Positions 1-7,866 of a stretch of 64,000 nucleotides of DNA are shown piece after piece. Both the position numbers and the translations under genes were made by a program. The notes below the pieces were generated by a model. The model was given only the letters and a program-made list of their open reading frames with translations, searched no databases and had not been told where the DNA came from. Numbering within the stretch: the stretch's first letter is position 1; each line of letters begins with the position of its first letter. The stretch is from SpSt-398 sp041752235 (GTDB lineage Bacteria; Bacteroidota; Bacteroidia; Chitinophagales; Chitinophagaceae): positions 1 through 64,000 of the forward strand of contig JBGSHM010000029.1 of NCBI GenBank assembly GCA_041752235.1, read 5' to 3'.

Positions 1-76
1 GATTTTCAATATTGAAACCTATCCCTTCAATCGATTATTTTCAATCTTGAAAATCCATAAATCCACCCCATCCTGG

Positions 77-757
77 TTAAAGCTCGAATTTATACCCCAC
101 CCCCTTCACGGTGCGGATACAATCTATCCCCAGCTTTTGACGCACTTTGCGGATGTGTACATCAATCGTGCGGTCGCCGACAATGACATCATTTCCCCAT
201 ACCTGGCTTAGGATCTCATTGCGGAGGAATACGCGACCGGGTTTTGACGCGAGGAGATACAGTAATTCAAATTCTTTTTTGGCAAGAACGATCTCTTTGC
301 CATCCAATTGAATCAGGAATTTCTCGGGGTCAATGGTCAGGCCATTTACTTTGATCAATTTGACCTCAGATTTATTCAGTCGGCGAAACAGGGCATTGAC
401 CCGGCTGATAAAGACCTTGGGGCTAATGGGTTTGCTGATATAATCGTCGGCCCCGGTTTCCAGACCTTTGATCTGGGTCTCTTCATCACTCAACGCGGTA
501 AGAAAGAGGATCAGTGTTTCTTTAAAAGCCGATTGTGCGCGGAGGATCTTACAAACTTCCACCCCCGTCTTTTTGGGCATCATGATGTCCAGGACAATCA
601 GATCAGGCAGGGCGAATTTGGCCCTTTCCAATGCTTCATCCCCGTCTTTTGCCGTAAAAACCTGGTAGCCTTCATTGACCAGATTATACTTCAGGATCTC
701 GAGGATATCCGGCTCATCATCTGCGATCAATACCTTTCTGGATTTTTTTTCGGCCAT
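77..757 (-). CDS. Response regulator, OmpR/PhoB family
   Basis: DNA-binding two-component regulator of 226 residues. The receiver domain (about 8-122) has the acidic pair D13/D14, the phosphoacceptor D57 in VLDIMMP, T87 and K109. A winged-helix DNA-binding domain (about 130-226) ends in the usual TVKGVGYKFEL-type hairpin. The length is normal for the family. No histidine kinase is visible; one could lie beyond the left edge, downstream of this gene. A perfect 12-bp palindrome and a TAGGTTTG -7 box lie just upstream of the start. The stimulus cannot be told from sequence; PhoB-like is a family statement, not proof of phosphate control. Confidence 0.93.
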   Translation of the reverse strand: MAEKKSRKVLIADDEPDILEILKYNLVNEGYQVFTAKDGDEALERAKFALPDLIVLDIMMPKKTGVEVCKILRAQSAFKETLILFLTALSDEETQIKGLETGADDYISKPISPKVFISRVNALFRRLNKSEVKLIKVNGLTIDPEKFLIQLDGKEIVLAKKEFELLYLLASKPGRVFLRNEILSQVWGNDVIVGDRTIDVHIRKVRQKLGIDCIRTVKGVGYKFEL

Positions 758-768
758 GAGAAGCTAAA

Positions 769-783
769 GTTTGCGCAAACCTA
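769..783 (-). promoter_or_regulatory. Palindromic operator candidate overlapping -7 box
   Basis: GTTTGCGCAAAC at 769-780 is a perfect 12-bp palindrome starting 12 bases upstream of the regulator start codon. It overlaps a reverse-strand TAGGTTTG (776-783), which matches the Bacteroidota -7 box TAnnTTTG. No clear -33 TTTG is seen at the right spacing. Autoregulation is inferred only from position. Confidence 0.4.
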
Positions 784-873
784 AAGGAAATTGTTTTGAT
801 GGGATTTGTCCCTGTCCCACATAACATAGACTTAATATAAAGTTAATAATTACCGGGTTGCCCACCGGATTGC

Positions 874-905
874 TTGTAAAAAGTGGATATAGGGTATTAA
901 ATTTG
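874..905 (+). promoter_or_regulatory. Bacteroidota-type promoter for 919 gene
   Basis: TTG at 874-876, a 21-base spacer and TAAATTTG at 898-905 match the -33/-7 pattern of the primary sigma factor of Bacteroidota. The start codon at 919 is only 13 bases past the -7 box, so the leader would be very short. Confidence 0.5.
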
Positions 906-918
906 TCTTTCGTTTGGT

Positions 919-3123
919 ATGTCCAAATCAATACTTTATACCTGTTTTATCTGTATCCTGCTCCTGCAGGGCCCTGTAGCCGCTTTTGCCCAGGACCTGA
1001 AGCCGGATATCCGCCGTGCGTTGTACCATGATTTTGTGGACAAACAGCAGTCTATGGCCCTGGCTGCCGATGGACAAGCCGACCGTTCCTACCAACCTAC
1101 CGGAAACGAAGAGATCGATTTTATCCTCACCGAAGCCCTGGTCAACCGGGTAGATGCCCTCCAATTTCAGTTTGAAAAGGATTCCATCTATGCCCATCCG
1201 GTCAAGGTAAGGTATATCCGGGGTTTGGAAGAGATACTGAAAAACCTGAATACGGATACTACGCGTGAACGGCAGGCGGCCCTTAACCTGCCCAGGGTAT
1301 TGGCCACTTATGAGGAATTTATTGCCTGGGACCGGAACAACAAACCCCTGGACAGCCTGGTAGAATCACTTCCCTATGCCGTGGCCCTGCCGCTGGTACG
1401 TTCAGCCGCTTTTGACCTGAACCCTTCCATTAAGACCTGCCGGCAGATCATCATCCGGAAATACTGTGAACTCAACCCGACTCAGATCTTCTTTACACTC
1501 CGGCAATATCCGGACCTGCCCTATGCGGATAGCCTGATCAAGGTAGCTGCCTATCGTTATCCCATGAGCCTGTACGATTACGCCTCGGCAAACAATGCCC
1601 TGAGTGCCAGAATTCGGAAAATGGAGGACCCCCTGATCAGCGCCATTGCCCGGATGGCCGTTAGCGGTGGAAGCGGACAATTGTATTTCCCTTTTCTCGA
1701 CAATATCATCAAAGGCAAAGTGAGCCAACGTGAAGTTGACGCCGTCAAAAATGATGCGGAAGAGTATTACAAACTCCTGGTCAGGACGCGTATTGATTAT
1801 GTGGAAAGGGCCATTGCCGGAGATACCACCTATGGGTTCAAAGCCCTGGCGGATATGTTGAAGAAGAAAGCCACCGATGCCTACATCAATGTCATCAATG
1901 GGTTGCATGATCAACCCGATGCGGTTCGGTTCAGGGTATTGCAGTCACTCAATGCACAAGAGTTGTATTATCTCGCTGTTCTTAGCGATGGAGAAATTTA
2001 TACCTCCAGTTATGTAAAAGGAGTCTATCCCCTGATGATGGCCAAAGTAAATCATCGCCCCGATTCCCTGCTAAAACTGGTGCGCTTTGATAAATTCCGG
2101 AAATTCATCAAGATGGCGGCAGGGTACAATACCCTCAGCGATTTTCTGGGTGCCTTTCCGGATCACAATGATGCCCAAACACTGATGACTGCATTTGTAA
2201 ATGGTCTTGAAAATGGAGAAGGATTGGAAGAAGGCGTGGATGTGGCCGATTCCTATGGCAGTATCTCCGAAACGAATAAAACCGTGGCCGAGGATATGGT
2301 CACCAATATAAAGATCAACTATCGTAAAAATTTCAATGCCAATAACCGCAGGGGAATGGTGATCTATGACCTGTTGTATAAACTTTTTCTTTCCGCCGAT
2401 TCCACCAACCCCATTGATCTTTCCAAAGAATTAGGAATTCCACCCGTTTATACCGTGAATTATGATATGTTGTCGGATGATTCCGCCCGGGTTGTTCAGC
2501 AAGTATTTTTTTATGGAGATGAAGATCAGGATGGCCAATTGTCCTTTATAAATTTCATGGCCATGTTCAAAGGGAATTCGGATTGGAGCATCAGTGAGAA
2601 TGAGTATTGGGTCACGATCAAATCAGTGAAAGGAAAATCGGTCTGGATCTTTGCCAACAAACCCAAACTGGGAGATGATGATCCCGACGAACAGGCGCAG
2701 CTCCGTTTGGGCGAATATTTAAAGGCCAACAATTTGCATCCTACCGTGGTTATTCACCGGGGGCATAGTTATCATTTGCCCTCCACGCTCGAAAAACTGG
2801 CGCCTTCAGCGGGTATCGTGGTGCTTGGTTCCTGTGGTGGGTATAATAACCTGAATGATGTTCTTTCCATCAGTAGTGATGCTCACATCATTTCCTCTAA
2901 GCAGGTGGGTACAAAATCGGTGAATGAACCCATTCTCGAAGAGATCAATACCAGTCTGTTGGCCGGTAAGGATATTGACTGGATCGGTATGTGGCAGCGT
3001 CTTTCAGTCCGGTTTAGTAAGAATGCGGCCGCGCGCGAAAAATTTGATGACTATATTCCTCCCTATAAGAACCTGGGAGCGATTTTTATTAAGGGGTATC
3101 GTATTGCAATGGGGAAAAGCTAG
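919..3123 (+). CDS. Secreted protein with possible caspase-like His/Cys pair
   Basis: A 734-residue exported protein with an N-terminal signal peptide ending near AFA-QD (about residue 24). I do not recognise a named family for most of the length, which looks mainly helical. Near residues 530-545 is the acidic Gly motif YGDEDQDGQ followed by Phe-rich sequence; it resembles an EF-hand loop but lacks the acidic residue at position 12. Near the C terminus a strand ends in HRGH (H613, H616), followed by a helix and a second strand ending in GSCGG (C639). That strand-His-helix-strand-Cys order is what clan CD (caspase/gingipain-type) cysteine peptidases show. The peptidase role is inference. The gene stands alone, followed after 42 bases by an ABC exporter. 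Confidence 0.75.
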   Translation: MSKSILYTCFICILLLQGPVAAFAQDLKPDIRRALYHDFVDKQQSMALAADGQADRSYQPTGNEEIDFILTEALVNRVDALQFQFEKDSIYAHPVKVRYIRGLEEILKNLNTDTTRERQAALNLPRVLATYEEFIAWDRNNKPLDSLVESLPYAVALPLVRSAAFDLNPSIKTCRQIIIRKYCELNPTQIFFTLRQYPDLPYADSLIKVAAYRYPMSLYDYASANNALSARIRKMEDPLISAIARMAVSGGSGQLYFPFLDNIIKGKVSQREVDAVKNDAEEYYKLLVRTRIDYVERAIAGDTTYGFKALADMLKKKATDAYINVINGLHDQPDAVRFRVLQSLNAQELYYLAVLSDGEIYTSSYVKGVYPLMMAKVNHRPDSLLKLVRFDKFRKFIKMAAGYNTLSDFLGAFPDHNDAQTLMTAFVNGLENGEGLEEGVDVADSYGSISETNKTVAEDMVTNIKINYRKNFNANNRRGMVIYDLLYKLFLSADSTNPIDLSKELGIPPVYTVNYDMLSDDSARVVQQVFFYGDEDQDGQLSFINFMAMFKGNSDWSISENEYWVTIKSVKGKSVWIFANKPKLGDDDPDEQAQLRLGEYLKANNLHPTVVIHRGHSYHLPSTLEKLAPSAGIVVLGSCGGYNNLNDVLSISSDAHIISSKQVGTKSVNEPILEEINTSLLAGKDIDWIGMWQRLSVRFSKNAAAREKFDDYIPPYKNLGAIFIKGYRIAMGKS

Positions 3124-3165
3124 GACAGATGACGGTCATCCGTCATCAAATTTCTTGATAACATC

Positions 3166-4953
3166 ATGCCAAAAACAGCCAGCAAAAGTCTGCTCGATCT
3201 AAGCCTCCTCCGGAGGATCATGCACTTTGCCTCGCCTTATAAGAGAAGGTTTTGGCTGTCGGTCATATTGGCCATCGTGTTGGCTCTATTCACGCCCATA
3301 CGTCCCATCCTTATTCAGCAAACCGTTGATAAATATATTGCCGGTCGACTGGTGGAAGGATTGATCCTGATCACCGTGATACAGATCGGTTTATTGTTGG
3401 TGGAAACCGCCATCCGTTTTTGGTTTACCTATATCACAGCGTGGTTGGGGCAATCGGTGGTGAAAGACATGCGGGTAAAAGTATTCAATAAGGTGCTCCA
3501 CCTGAACCTGTCCCAATTTGACAAAACACCGATCGGCACACTCACCACCCGTACCGTAGATGATATTGAACGGATCAATGATGTTTTTGCCGATGGCCTG
3601 ATTCCGATCATTGCTGATCTGCTATCCATCATTTGTGTACTGAGCTATATGTTCTGGGCAGATTGGAAACTGACCCTGGTGGCCCTGATCCCCTTTCCCA
3701 TTCTTATTCTGGCTACCTACTATTTTAAGAATTCGGTAAACAAGAGTTTTCACCGGGTGCGCAATGCTGTAGCCCAACTCAATGCCTTTGTGCAGGAACA
3801 CCTGACCGGTATGGCAGTGGTCCAGGCTTTTGCGGCAGAAGAACGGGAGTTTGGGAAATTCAGGAAGATCAATAAGGAACACCGCAACGCGAATATCCAT
3901 GCCATCTTTGCCTATTCCATTTTCTTTCCCATCGTCGAGATCATTTTGGCCTCGGCCATTGGATTGGTGGTTTGGAAAACCTCACACCAGGCATTGGAAT
4001 TGGGAGAGAACCGCCAGGGAACCCTGATGGCCTTTATCCTTTGTTTAAACCTCATCTTTCGACCCCTCCGCGTGATCGCCGATAAATTCAATGTGTTGCA
4101 AATGGGTATGGTGGCCGGTGAAAGGGTGTTCAAAGTGCTCGACAACGATGATTATATTAAAAATGAAGGCCAGCATGCCCCGGCGTTGGTGGAAGGCCGG
4201 ATTGAGTTTGATAAAGTTGGATTTTCCTATGTACCTGGCAAACCTGTTTTAAAAGGGGTTTCCTTTCAGGCCGAACCTGGTAAAACAGTAGCCATCGTGG
4301 GACACACTGGTAGTGGAAAGACCACGATCATCAGTTTGCTCAACCGGATGTATGAAACAGGAGAGGGTAGGATCTTGTTGGACGGAGTAGATATCCGGGA
4401 GTATAAATTGGATGCCTTAAGGGGAAGAATTGGTGTTGTATTGCAGGATGTTTTCCTCTTTTCCGGGTCCATCATGGATAATATCACCCTCCGTAATCCG
4501 GAAATACCCCGCGAAAGGGTCGTGGAAGCTGCCAAACTCATAGGCATGCACGATTTTATCCTGCGCCTGCCCGGTGGGTACGATTATAATGTGCGGGAAA
4601 GAGGGGCCACCCTCTCCCTGGGTCAACGACAGCTATTGTCCTTTATCCGGGCATTGTTGTACAATCCTGCCGTCCTGATTCTGGATGAAGCCACTTCTTC
4701 CATTGATACCGAAAGTGAACAACTGATCCAGGAGGCTACCGAAAAGCTCATTTCCGGACGTACCTCCATCATCATTGCCCACCGGCTATCCACTATCCGC
4801 CGTGCCGACCTGATCCTGGTGATGGATAAAGGGGAAGTAAGGGAAATGGGAACGCATGATGAGCTATTGGAAAAGGGAGGATACTACCACCGGCTTTACC
4901 AGTTACAGTTTGAGAAACAGAGGGTTGTGGGACGTGAGTTTCGTGAGACGTGA
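3166..4953 (+). CDS. ABC exporter, fused membrane and ATPase (MsbA-like)
   Basis: Half-transporter of 595 residues that would act as a dimer in the inner membrane to export lipid or drug-like substrates. Six membrane segments fall in about residues 20-320, followed by the ATPase domain with Walker A GHTGSGKT (about 379-386), a signature written LSLGQ rather than LSGGQ, Walker B ILILDEATSSID-like sequence and the H-loop IIAHRLST. The substrate is unknown; MsbA-like is by architecture. The last seven residues (GREFRET) and the stop are encoded by the start of the heptamer repeat array that fills the following gap, so the C-terminal tail was probably rewritten by that repeat. Confidence 0.9.
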   Translation: MPKTASKSLLDLSLLRRIMHFASPYKRRFWLSVILAIVLALFTPIRPILIQQTVDKYIAGRLVEGLILITVIQIGLLLVETAIRFWFTYITAWLGQSVVKDMRVKVFNKVLHLNLSQFDKTPIGTLTTRTVDDIERINDVFADGLIPIIADLLSIICVLSYMFWADWKLTLVALIPFPILILATYYFKNSVNKSFHRVRNAVAQLNAFVQEHLTGMAVVQAFAAEEREFGKFRKINKEHRNANIHAIFAYSIFFPIVEIILASAIGLVVWKTSHQALELGENRQGTLMAFILCLNLIFRPLRVIADKFNVLQMGMVAGERVFKVLDNDDYIKNEGQHAPALVEGRIEFDKVGFSYVPGKPVLKGVSFQAEPGKTVAIVGHTGSGKTTIISLLNRMYETGEGRILLDGVDIREYKLDALRGRIGVVLQDVFLFSGSIMDNITLRNPEIPRERVVEAAKLIGMHDFILRLPGGYDYNVRERGATLSLGQRQLLSFIRALLYNPAVLILDEATSSIDTESEQLIQEATEKLISGRTSIIIAHRLSTIRRADLILVMDKGEVREMGTHDELLEKGGYYHRLYQLQFEKQRVVGREFRET

Positions 4954-5014
4954 GGCGTGAGAGGTGAGTTTCGTGAGGCGTGAGGGGTGAATGGTGAATA
5001 GTGAATGGTGAATA
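4932..5014. repeat. Heptamer repeat array, left arm
   Basis: Degenerate 7-base units of the GTGAGAC / GTGAATG type run from inside the end of the ABC exporter gene into the gap. They face the array at 5072-5166, which carries the complementary units, so the two arms can pair around a spacer of about 57 bases. Confidence 0.85.
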
Positions 5015-5071
5015 AATCAAGGGAGGAGTCTGTCGTTCAAGATCAATAACTTATAAATTATTACCGTTTAC

Positions 5072-5166
5072 TCCATTCACCATTCACTATTCACCATTCA
5101 CGCCTCACGAAACTCACGTCTCACGCCTCACGTCTCACGAAACTCACATCTCACGCCTCACGCCTC
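5072..5166. repeat. Heptamer repeat array, right arm
   Basis: Units such as CATTCAC, TATTCAC, GCCTCAC and GTCTCAC, with two 9-base variants (GAAACTCAC). This is the inverted partner of the 4932-5014 array. The atpB promoter follows directly. Confidence 0.85.
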
Positions 5167-5215
5167 CCGCCTAAAAGGATTTCCCCATTTTTTCGGCATT
5201 TACACCTCCGACCCC

Positions 5216-5223
5216 TATCTTTG
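5216..5223 (+). promoter_or_regulatory. -7 box upstream of the atp operon
   Basis: TATCTTTG matches TAnnTTTG 14 bases before the atpB start. No clear -33 element is visible. Confidence 0.45.
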
Positions 5224-5237
5224 CGCCAAATTTTGGG

Positions 5238-6389
5238 ATGGGTATGATGTCGAGATTACTAAAATCCTTTACTGTAGCGGCTTTCAGCGTTTTTTTGGTG
5301 GTTTTTCCGGGTGTTACCCGTGCCCAGGATCATGGTCATGAGGACGGGCATGAAACCGGTGCACCCAAGACCGAACATGCCGAAGAAAAGAAGGTCGCCT
5401 TCAATGCCCAGGAAGTGATTTTTGACCACGTACTCAATGCCCATGAATTTCACTTCATGGACCTTCCCGGAAAGAATGGTGAAAAGAAGCCTGTGACCCT
5501 TCCGCTGCCAGTGATTCTTTATTCTCCTCAACGCGGATTGGATGTGTTCATGTCTTCCAAATTTCATCACGGACACGAAGCATATAAAGGGTATCGCCTA
5601 TCTCATGGTAAGGTCATTGCCGTGAAAGAAGATGGCGTTACTCCTGATGAAACCGTAAAAGTGCTGGATGTTTCCCTGAGCCGTAACGTAGTGCAAATGT
5701 TCATTGCCCTGATCCTCCTGGTTTGGTTGATGACCTCCATTGCCAAGCGTTATAAAAGCGGTACCGGGGTAAGCTCCTCACCCAAAGGATGGCAAAATGC
5801 CATTGAACCGGTGGTGACTTTTGTACGGGATGAAGTGGCCAAACCCAACCTGGGTGATAAGTATGCCAAGTATCTCCCTTATTTGCTGACCATCTTTTTC
5901 TTTATTCTCATCAATAATATTTTCGGGTTGATACCCGGGTCGGCCAATGTAACCGGCAATATCGCCTTTACGGCCGTATTGGGGATCATTTCACTGATTG
6001 TGATTCTGTTTAGCAGCAACAAACATTATTGGGGACATATTTTCAATCCTCCGGTACCCGGCGCCATGAAACCCATCATTGCCCTGGTTGAATTCATTGG
6101 AGCGATCTTTACCAAACCCGCCTCCTTGATCATACGGCTTTTTGCCAATATGCTGGCCGGTCACATCATCATCATTTGTCTTATTTCCCTGATTTTCATT
6201 TTCGCAAATATGAGTAAGGGTATTGGTTGGGGTTTTGCACCCGTATCCATTGCTTTTACGGTATTCATATACATGATCGAGATATTGGTCGCCTTTATCC
6301 AGGCCTTCATCTTTACAAACCTGACGGCTGTGTTTATCGGACAGGCCATGGAAGGGGCGCATCATGATGAAGCCCATGCGGCCCATTAA
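5238..6389 (+). CDS. atpB: ATP synthase Fo subunit a
   Basis: Membrane proton-channel subunit of F1Fo ATP synthase, 383 residues. It is longer than the E. coli protein because of an N-terminal signal-like segment and a His/Glu-rich region (about 28-150), as is usual in Bacteroidota. The C-terminal half has the membrane helices; the essential channel arginine is R300 in IIRLFANMLAGH. Starts at 5238 and 5244 are both possible. It is the first gene of atpBEFHA; a 35-base gap leads to atpE. Confidence 0.95.
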   Translation: MGMMSRLLKSFTVAAFSVFLVVFPGVTRAQDHGHEDGHETGAPKTEHAEEKKVAFNAQEVIFDHVLNAHEFHFMDLPGKNGEKKPVTLPLPVILYSPQRGLDVFMSSKFHHGHEAYKGYRLSHGKVIAVKEDGVTPDETVKVLDVSLSRNVVQMFIALILLVWLMTSIAKRYKSGTGVSSSPKGWQNAIEPVVTFVRDEVAKPNLGDKYAKYLPYLLTIFFFILINNIFGLIPGSANVTGNIAFTAVLGIISLIVILFSSNKHYWGHIFNPPVPGAMKPIIALVEFIGAIFTKPASLIIRLFANMLAGHIIIICLISLIFIFANMSKGIGWGFAPVSIAFTVFIYMIEILVAFIQAFIFTNLTAVFIGQAMEGAHHDEAHAAH

Positions 6390-6424
6390 AACGTTTATTT
6401 TTTTAATCATTATAAAACACAAGT

Positions 6425-6673
6425 ATGGATTTATTGATCGTCTTGTTGAGTACAACAGCCTGGGCAAATGCAGGTGGTGCCATTGGTGCCGGTCTTGCAG
6501 CCATCGGTGCCGGTATTGGTATCGGCCAGATTGGTAAAGGCGCGGTAGAAGCTATCGCCCGTCAGCCAGAAGCTGTTAACGACATTCGTGCCAACATGAT
6601 CCTGACCGCCGCCTTCGTAGAGGGTGTTGCCCTTTTCGCGGTAATCGCAGGTATCCTGGCCATGTTCGTTTAA
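6425..6673 (+). CDS. atpE: ATP synthase Fo subunit c
   Basis: 82-residue proteolipid that forms the rotating c-ring. It has two Gly/Ala-rich helices joined by the polar loop ARQPEA (R46, Q47, P48). The ion-binding carboxylate is E66 in AFVEGVALF. The residue after E66 is Gly, not the Ser/Thr of Na+-type c subunits, so proton coupling is more likely (inference), although Q35 in helix 1 is of a kind also seen in Na+ types. A hairpin terminator follows directly. Confidence 0.96.
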   Translation: MDLLIVLLSTTAWANAGGAIGAGLAAIGAGIGIGQIGKGAVEAIARQPEAVNDIRANMILTAAFVEGVALFAVIAGILAMFV

Positions 6674-6680
6674 AAAAAAT

Positions 6681-6717
6681 ACTGCATCCCGCGCACAGGG
6701 CAACGGATGCAGTTTTT
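6681..6717 (+). terminator. Hairpin terminator between atpE and atpF
   Basis: The 9-bp perfect stem ACTGCATCC (6681-6689) / GGATGCAGT (6704-6712) is followed by TTTTT. It lies inside the operon, so it probably lets part of the transcription stop after atpE, giving more subunit c than the downstream subunits. Confidence 0.7.
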
Positions 6718-6745
6718 CTCTTTTAAAATTTTTAGAAATCACGAT

Positions 6746-7255
6746 ATGTTTTTACTGACCATCGACCTACTGATCCCCGAAGCCGGTTTGCTCATCTGGA
6801 ACCTGCTGGCTTTCCTGATCGTTTTCTTCATTCTGAAGAAGTATGCCTGGCCCGCGATTGTAAAAGGGTTGAAAGACCGTGAGCAGACCATTGCCGATTC
6901 ACTCGCTACTGCCGAGAAAGTAAAGGCTGAAATGGCCCAACTGAAAAGCGAGAACGAAGCGCTGATGGCCCAGGCCCGTGAAGAAAGAGCCCAAATGCTC
7001 AAAGAAGCCCGGGAAACCAAAGACCGGATCATCAACGAAGCCAAAGAACAAGCCAAGTTGGAAGCCAATAAGATCATGAGCGAATCGCAAACCGCGATCA
7101 ACGCACAGAAAATGGCGGCCCTCACGGATGTAAAAAATCAAGTGGGTAAACTGGTGATCGAAGTGACGGAGAAAGTGCTGAGACGAGAGTTGGGGAATAA
7201 AGAAGCCCAGGAAGCACATATCTCCGGACTCGTAAACGAAGTAAAACTGAATTAA
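6746..7255 (+). CDS. atpF: ATP synthase Fo subunit b
   Basis: Peripheral stalk subunit of 169 residues. One N-terminal membrane helix (about 12-30, LLIWNLLAFLIVFFIL) is followed by a long charged coiled coil (about 45-150) rich in Ala, Glu, Lys and Gln. The start at 6746 was preferred over an in-frame ATG at 6707, because the earlier one would begin inside the terminator hairpin. The next gene, atpH, starts 15 bases after the stop. Confidence 0.93.
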   Translation: MFLLTIDLLIPEAGLLIWNLLAFLIVFFILKKYAWPAIVKGLKDREQTIADSLATAEKVKAEMAQLKSENEALMAQAREERAQMLKEARETKDRIINEAKEQAKLEANKIMSESQTAINAQKMAALTDVKNQVGKLVIEVTEKVLRRELGNKEAQEAHISGLVNEVKLN

Positions 7256-7270
7256 TTCTCAAATTAGAAT

Positions 7271-7834
7271 ATGCTTAACCCTCGTCTCGCCGCACGCTAC
7301 GCCAAATCCCTGCTCGACCTCGCTTTAGAGAGAGGCGAACTGGATCAGGTGTATGCCGATATGAAAGTGCTGCAAGTCATTTGCAAGGGCAATGCCGATT
7401 TTGTCGCCCTGCTGAGAAGCCCGGTGATCAAGAATGAGACCAAGCGCAAGATCGTGGAAGCGGTTACAGCCGGGAAGATCGGCGTGACCGTTAACGCCTT
7501 CAACCGCCTGCTGATCACCAAGAATCGCGAAGGGTATTTACCTGAGGTGATCGCCGCCTTTATTCAACAGTATAAAAATCACAATGATATTTATACGGTA
7601 CACCTAACCACAGCGGTACCCGCCAGCGAAGCATTGAAAACACAGATACTGGATCATTTGCGGAACACGACCCACATGAAGAAGATCGAACTGGAGACTA
7701 AGATAAACGAGGATATCCTGGGTGGATTTGTGATCCAGGTAGGGGACAAATTGGTGGATGCCAGCGTGGCTTATGACCTGAAAGAAGTAGCCCGTCAATT
7801 TGAGAACAACGATTTCATTTATAAAGTCAGATAA
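7271..7834 (+). CDS. atpH: ATP synthase F1 subunit delta
   Basis: 187-residue subunit that links F1 alpha to the b stalk. The N-terminal helical domain starts LNPRLAARYAKSLLDLA, as typical for OSCP/delta. The C-terminal domain has the conserved pattern ending GGFVIQVGDKLVDASV. Its place between atpF and atpA is standard. Confidence 0.94.
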   Translation: MLNPRLAARYAKSLLDLALERGELDQVYADMKVLQVICKGNADFVALLRSPVIKNETKRKIVEAVTAGKIGVTVNAFNRLLITKNREGYLPEVIAAFIQQYKNHNDIYTVHLTTAVPASEALKTQILDHLRNTTHMKKIELETKINEDILGGFVIQVGDKLVDASVAYDLKEVARQFENNDFIYKVR

Positions 7835-7866
7835 GGAACATTCAAAAAAGATAAACTGTTCATACA

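Noticed and set aside
2517..2556. Functional EF-hand in the 919-3123 protein
   Set aside because: The loop begins DEDQDG but lacks the acidic residue at position 12, and no second hand is seen; more likely a structural motif.
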